Of a stretch of DNA of 64,000 nt, positions 60,099 to 64,000 are shown one piece after another. Within the stretch, counting starts at the first letter, position 1. Each line of letters starts with the position of its first letter. The notes beneath the pieces were generated by a model, which was not told the origin of the DNA, made no database searches, and worked only from the letters and a program-made list of their open reading frames with translations. The stretch is from Acidimicrobiales bacterium (GTDB taxonomy: Bacteria; Actinomycetota; Acidimicrobiia; Acidimicrobiales; Iamiaceae). The position numbers were made by a program, and so were the translations under genes. The DNA lies in the NCBI GenBank assembly GCA_035547835.1, contig DASZTW010000005.1, forward strand, positions 372,001 to 436,000, in the 5' to 3' direction.

Positions 60099-60692
60099 CT
60101 ACGCGGTGCGGGTCTCGGCCATCGAGGTGGCGGCCGCCCGCCCGTCGAGGACGTACTGGAGGCCCGACACCACCGTCATGGCCACGGCGACCCACAGGAC
60201 GGTGATGCCGATGCCGGGATGCCCGGCCGTGAGCGGCGCCAGCACCAACCCGACGGCAAGCTCCTGCACGAAGGTCTTGGCCTTGGCTGAACGGCGGGCG
60301 GGAACAGCCAACCCCCGGCGGCCCCAGTACGACCGGTACGCGCTGATGCCGAGCTCGCGGGCGCAGATGATCGCCACCGGCACCCACGAAAAGACGTCCT
60401 GGTGGACGAGGGTGAACAGTGCGCCCAACACCAGGAACTTGTCGGCCAGCGGATCGAGGAACGCACCGGACCGGGTGGCGCCGTGACGCCGGGCGATGAT
60501 CCCGTCGAGCCCGTCGGACCCGGCGAGGATGAACGCCAGCAGGAACGTGGACCACGCGACCCGGTTCTGGACCATGGCCAGGATCAACAGCGGCACGCCC
60601 GCGATCCGGGCGAGCGTGATGCAGTTGGCCCACGTGAGCAACGCAGAGGCGCCGTACCGCCAGGTTCGGCTCGTCGTGGTCACGTCGGTCAT
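60099..60692 (-). CDS. pgsA: CDP-diacylglycerol--glycerol-3-phosphate 3-phosphatidyltransferase PgsA
   Basis: Makes phosphatidylglycerol phosphate, the precursor of PG and cardiolipin, in the membrane. It has 197 aa. The CDP-alcohol phosphotransferase motif runs DGLDGIIARRHGATRSGAFL followed by DPLAD (residues 60-84), with all four Asp. Between AR and the next Gly there are seven residues rather than the usual eight. Helices follow. The ATG overlaps the rimO stop (ATGA). Confidence 0.9.
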   Translation of the reverse strand: MTDVTTTSRTWRYGASALLTWANCITLARIAGVPLLILAMVQNRVAWSTFLLAFILAGSDGLDGIIARRHGATRSGAFLDPLADKFLVLGALFTLVHQDVFSWVPVAIICARELGISAYRSYWGRRGLAVPARRSAKAKTFVQELAVGLVLAPLTAGHPGIGITVLWVAVAMTVVSGLQYVLDGRAAATSMAETRTA

Positions 60693-62095
60693 GGGTCCCC
60701 CGGCTCCCGTTCGAGGTCCGCGGCGAGGTCGGGACCCGCCGCCCCGACCACCCGCAACGTATGAAAGCTACCGGGCCGGAGCGACGGTGGCACTCGGACC
60801 ACGCCATCGATCTCCGGTGCTTCCCGGTGTGTCCTACCCACGCCGGGTGAGTCCACGAGCACTTCGACCCGTGCACCGAGCATTTCGTCACGTTTTCGTG
60901 CGGTGATCTCGTCCTGCAGTTCGGTCAGCTCGGCCATCCGCTCCTCGACCAGCGCCGGGGGGACCTGACCGTCGAGGTCGTACGCGTACGTCCCCTCCTC
61001 CGCTGAGTACCGGAAGAAGCCACACCAGTCGACTTGCGCCTCCGCCACGAACTGCAGCAGCGCGTCGTGGTCGGCCTCCGTCTCACCCGGGTAGCCGACG
61101 ATGAAGTTCGAACGGAATGCGGCGTCCGGCGCCTGGGCGCGGATGTCGGCGATGCGGTCGAGGAAGCGCTCGCCGTCGCCCCAGCGGCGCATTCGCCGCA
61201 CCAGCGGGCGCGACACGTGCTGGAGCGACAAGTCGAAGTACGGCACGCCGGTGGCCAGCACCGCGTCGACCAGCGCGTCGGTCAGATCCGACGGATACAG
61301 GTAGAGCAGCCGTGTGCGGGGGACCCGGGCCGCCACCGCCTGCACCAACGGCACGATCGAGCGTTCGCCGCGGCCCTGGTCGCGCCCGAACGACGCCAGG
61401 TCCTGGGCCACGAGCACGATCTCTTGGGCGGCGAGCTGGTCGACCTCGGCGAGGATCGTGTCGATCGAGCGTGAGCGTTGCGGGCCACGGAAGCTCGGGA
61501 TGGCACAGAACCCGCATGCCCGGTCGCACCCCTCGGCCACCTTCACGTACGCCCACGGAACTTCCGATGCCGGCCGCGGCAGGTTCAACAGGTCAAAGTC
61601 GGGGACGGCGGCCGACCGGGCGGCGGGCCGGGCCCCGATCGTGACGGCGACGCCCTCGGGCGCCGGGTCCACCGCGCCGGCGTTCGGCGCCAGCAGGTTG
61701 ACGGACTGCCCGAAACCGGCCACGAGGTCGACTTCGGGCAGCTCTGCGGCCAACTCGTCGCCGTAGCGTTCGGCGAGGCAGCCAGTGACCACCAGGCGGG
61801 CGCCGTCGCGCCGGGCGCCGGCCGCGGCGAGGATCGCCTCGACCGACTCTTCGCGCGCCGCGTCGATGAACGCGCAGGTGTTGACCACCACCAGGTCGGC
61901 GTCCTCCACCGACGCCGCCGCGGTGAGCCCGTCGGCCTGCAAGGTGCCGGTGAGCTTGTCGGAGTCGACCTGGTTCTTCGGGCAACCCAGCGTGGTGACG
62001 TGGAAGGACCCGGTGTGCGACCCCCCGTCCCGGCGTCGGGGTGAGGTGCGCGGTGACCGGCTCGACGACGGACTCGACGACATGGTGGTGCTCAT
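60689..62095 (-). CDS. rimO: Ribosomal protein S12 methylthiotransferase RimO
   Basis: Radical-SAM enzyme that methylthiolates an Asp of ribosomal protein S12. It has 468 aa. HVTTLGCPKNQVDSDKLTG is the RimO-type N-terminus, NTCAFIDAA holds another cluster Cys, and the SAM motif is EGCDRACGFCAIP. YLYPSDLT and a TRAM-like tail follow. The Ser-rich leader (about 25 residues) is extra. The first ATG directly abuts GGGAGG, so the ATG at 62083 may be the true start. Confidence 0.93.
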   Translation of the reverse strand: MSTTMSSSPSSSRSPRTSPRRRDGGSHTGSFHVTTLGCPKNQVDSDKLTGTLQADGLTAAASVEDADLVVVNTCAFIDAAREESVEAILAAAGARRDGARLVVTGCLAERYGDELAAELPEVDLVAGFGQSVNLLAPNAGAVDPAPEGVAVTIGARPAARSAAVPDFDLLNLPRPASEVPWAYVKVAEGCDRACGFCAIPSFRGPQRSRSIDTILAEVDQLAAQEIVLVAQDLASFGRDQGRGERSIVPLVQAVAARVPRTRLLYLYPSDLTDALVDAVLATGVPYFDLSLQHVSRPLVRRMRRWGDGERFLDRIADIRAQAPDAAFRSNFIVGYPGETEADHDALLQFVAEAQVDWCGFFRYSAEEGTYAYDLDGQVPPALVEERMAELTELQDEITARKRDEMLGARVEVLVDSPGVGRTHREAPEIDGVVRVPPSLRPGSFHTLRVVGAAGPDLAADLEREPGDP

Positions 62096-62180
62096 CCTCC
62101 CATGCCTGTCCGCCCCACCCCAGCCGGGACCCGGGTCACCAAGCGACGAAATGGGTGACCGGAACCCGTGACGCGGTCGT

Positions 62181-62186
62181 TAGTGT
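62181..62186 (+). promoter_or_regulatory. Candidate -10 of the second ABC exporter
   Basis: TAGTGT lies 8 nt before the GTG at 62195. No ribosome-binding site is seen. Confidence 0.4.
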
Positions 62187-62194
62187 CGTGCGCC

Positions 62195-63145
62195 GTGTCG
62201 GGGTCGAGTGCCGTGCCGGGGGCACCTCTGTTGATCGAAGCCCGCGGGCTCACCAAGAGGTTCGGGTCGTTCGTCGCGGTCGACGCGATCGACTTCGGCG
62301 TCCGGCCCGGCGAAGCGTTCGGGTTCCTCGGCCCGAACGGCGCCGGCAAGTCGTCGACCATGCGAATGCTCGGCACGGTCTCGCCGGTCACCGAGGGCAC
62401 GTTGCGGATCCTCGGCCTCGATCCAGCCTCCGACGGCGCCGCCATCCGGGCCCGGCTCGGCGTCGTGCCCCAAGAGGACACCCTCGACATGGAGCTCACG
62501 GTCGAGGACAACCTCTACATCTACGGCCGCTACTTCGGGCTGGCGAAAGCGCGCATCCGCGAGCGCACCGACGAGTTGCTCGACTTCGTGCAGCTCACCG
62601 AGCGGCGCGACTCCAAGGTCGACCCGCTGTCGGGAGGCATGAAGCGCCGACTCACGATCGCCCGCGCGCTGATCAACGATCCCGAGATCGTGTTGCTCGA
62701 CGAACCGACCACCGGCCTCGACCCGCAGGCCCGGCATCTCGTGTGGGACCGGCTCTACCGGCTCAAGCAGCAGGGCGTCACGCTCGTGCTCACCACCCAC
62801 TACATGGACGAGGCCGAACAGCTCTGTGACCGGCTGGTGGTGATGGACCAGGCCAAGATCGTGGCCGAAGGGTCGCCGCGAGGGCTGATCGAGCAGTGGT
62901 GTGAGCGCGAAGTCGTCGAGCTGCGCTTCGCCATCGACACCAACGAAGCCGCGGCCGACAAGCTCGAGGGGGTGGCCGCCCGCATCGAGGTGCTGCCCGA
63001 CCGCGTGCTCCTGTCCGCCGACGACGGCGACGCCACCCTCGCAGAAGTCGAACGGCGCGGGTTGCAGCCGCTCGGCGCGGTGGTGCGCCGGTCGTCGCTC
63101 GAAGACGTGTTCCTCCGGCTGACCGGCCGGACGCTGGTCGACTGA
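62195..63145 (+). CDS. ABC transporter ATP-binding protein (NodI/DrrA-like)
   Basis: ATPase of an ABC-2 exporter, 316 aa. Walker A is GPNGAGKSS (46-54), the Q-loop VVPQEDTLDMELTVEDN, the signature LSGGMKRRLTIARAL, Walker B IVLLDEPTTGLD and the switch TTHYMDEAEQ. The NodI-like VDPLSGGMKRRL block and the C-terminal domain (RRSSLEDVFLRLTGR) are typical. The GTG at 62195 is preferred over the ATG at 62168 because of the promoter position. Confidence 0.88.
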   Translation: MSGSSAVPGAPLLIEARGLTKRFGSFVAVDAIDFGVRPGEAFGFLGPNGAGKSSTMRMLGTVSPVTEGTLRILGLDPASDGAAIRARLGVVPQEDTLDMELTVEDNLYIYGRYFGLAKARIRERTDELLDFVQLTERRDSKVDPLSGGMKRRLTIARALINDPEIVLLDEPTTGLDPQARHLVWDRLYRLKQQGVTLVLTTHYMDEAEQLCDRLVVMDQAKIVAEGSPRGLIEQWCEREVVELRFAIDTNEAAADKLEGVAARIEVLPDRVLLSADDGDATLAEVERRGLQPLGAVVRRSSLEDVFLRLTGRTLVD

Positions 63146-63152
63146 AGCCCAC

Positions 63153-64000
63153 ATGGCTGCCGTCGCTGCCCCCGTCCCGGCCGGAGACGCCGCACCCTCC
63201 GGCGAGCTGCGACCGCTCGCCGCTCCCGCCCGCCCCTGGCGAGGCGTGTTCGGTTACTACCTCGTCGCCTACAAGCGCACGTGGCGGGCGTCGCTGTTCA
63301 GCAGCTTCGGCAACCCGATCCTGTACCTGCTGGCGCTCGGCTACGGGTTGGGCGACCTGGTCGACAAGGGCCACGCCACCGGCGCGTCGGCATCACTCCC
63401 CCATGGGGTGGGCTATCTCGCCTACCTGGCGCCGGGGCTGCTGGCCGCCACGATGATGCAGACCGCGGCGAACGAGTGCACGTATCCCGTGTTCGCCGCC
63501 ATCAAGTGGCTCCACATCTATGACGGCATGCTGGCGAGCCCGATCGGTGTCCGGGCGGTGGTCACGGGCGAGCAGCTCTGGGTGGCGGCCCGCCTCACCA
63601 TGAACAGCGCGGTGTTCGTGGCCGTGATGGCGGCGTTCGGCGCGGCCCACTCACCGTGGTTGCTCGCCGCGCTCCCCGCGTCGGTGCTGACCGGTCTCGC
63701 CTTCACGTCGCCGATCGCGGCGTTCAGCGCGGCGCAGGAGAACGACTCGAACTTCTCGGCCCTGTTCCGCTTCGGCGTCATGCCGATGTTCTTGTTCTCC
63801 GGCACGTTCTTCCCGGTCGACCAGTTGCCCGCCGCGCTCCGGCCACTCGCCTGGATCACGCCGCTGTGGCATGGCGTCGACCTCTGTCGCACACTCGCGC
63901 TCGGCACCGCACACCTCGGCATGACCGCGTTGCACGTCGCCTACTTGCTGGCCTGGTTCGCCGCCGGGTTCGCCATGGCGTTGCGCACGTTCCGCAAGCG
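63153..64000 (+). CDS. ABC-2 type permease (NodJ-like), cut by window end
   Basis: Partner permease of the preceding ATPase; 282 residues are visible and the frame is still open at the window end. It begins MAAVAAPVPAGDAAP. After a Pro/Ala leader come YYLVAYKRTWRASLFSSFGNPILYLL and about six helices, with FRFGVMPMFLFSGTFFPVDQLP, characteristic of NodJ/DrrB permeases. It starts 7 bp after the ATPase stop. The substrate is unknown (lipid-like or glycan in relatives). Confidence 0.88.
   Translation, partial: MAAVAAPVPAGDAAPSGELRPLAAPARPWRGVFGYYLVAYKRTWRASLFSSFGNPILYLLALGYGLGDLVDKGHATGASASLPHGVGYLAYLAPGLLAATMMQTAANECTYPVFAAIKWLHIYDGMLASPIGVRAVVTGEQLWVAARLTMNSAVFVAVMAAFGAAHSPWLLAALPASVLTGLAFTSPIAAFSAAQENDSNFSALFRFGVMPMFLFSGTFFPVDQLPAALRPLAWITPLWHGVDLCRTLALGTAHLGMTALHVAYLLAWFAAGFAMALRTFRK

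Noticed and set aside
1-64000. tRNA/rRNA genes, prophage, insertion sequences, CRISPR arrays or a replication origin
   Set aside because: I looked for cloverleaf ends, direct-repeat arrays, transposase or integrase motifs and DnaA-box clusters and found none.

Overview
The window is high-GC DNA from an actinomycete-type chromosome. The lexA / LysM-protein / nrdR block, the actinobacterial forms of DapD and DapC, the B12-dependent ribonucleotide reductase and the GAAC-N4-GTTC LexA operators all point to Actinomycetota. A member of Acidimicrobiia is my best guess, by inference only. I see no tRNA, rRNA, CRISPR, phage or transposase. This is ordinary, densely packed chromosome with many 4-bp ATGA/GTGA stop-start overlaps.

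Layout: 1-3606, branched-chain amino-acid ABC transporter genes (livH partial and livK leftward, livG-livF rightward, with a palindrome between). 3677-6339, msrB and a coupled methyltransferase-P450 pair. 6349-16942, hairpin repeats, a PIG-L deacetylase, a giant NAD-glutamate dehydrogenase divergent from mutM, a Thr-rich membrane protein, a phosphotriesterase-family hydrolase and an 819-aa secreted protein with a sortase-like tail. 16902-27955, an M23 peptidase, two oxidoreductases, an HrpB helicase, an SDR, an MFS transporter fused to a TetR regulator, an alpha/beta hydrolase and a divergent diadenylate-cyclase-domain protein.

27971-35421 is a vitamin B12 district. A cobalamin riboswitch precedes btuF-btuC-btuD-cobO-cbiZ (uptake, adenosylation, cobinamide salvage). 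Next to it lies nrdJ, the B12-dependent ribonucleotide reductase, whose promoter carries two NrdR boxes 42 bp apart. nrdR itself is about 2 kb away, beside a LysM membrane protein and lexA, the same order as Rv2718c-Rv2719c-Rv2720 of Mycobacterium. 40375-46986 holds lysine/DAP genes (dapE, dapC, dapD, dapF) with hflX and miaA. 47925-54107 holds an antiporter remnant, an ABC exporter, miaB, spoVS, an SPFH protein and recA. 54369-63145 holds a hydroxyacid dehydrogenase, an MpaB-like protein, a TSUP permease divergent from a LysR regulator, a phosphatase, the rimO-pgsA-cinA operon and the start of a second ABC exporter that runs off the end.

Three observations stand out. (1) A 15-bp motif, CTGTCACACCCCCTG in the gene sense, occurs three times, only upstream of recA and the LysM gene. 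It lies exactly 8 bp from a -10-like hexamer, like the LexA-independent (PafBC/RecA-NDp) damage promoters of mycobacteria, and LexA boxes lie nearby. (2) About fifteen genes have a TAnnnT hexamer ending 6-8 nt before the start codon, which points to widespread leaderless transcription and fixes several GTG starts. (3) Several proteins are unusual: the MFS-TetR fusion, DapF with Ser in place of its first catalytic Cys, and a diadenylate-cyclase-domain protein with a degenerate RHR motif.
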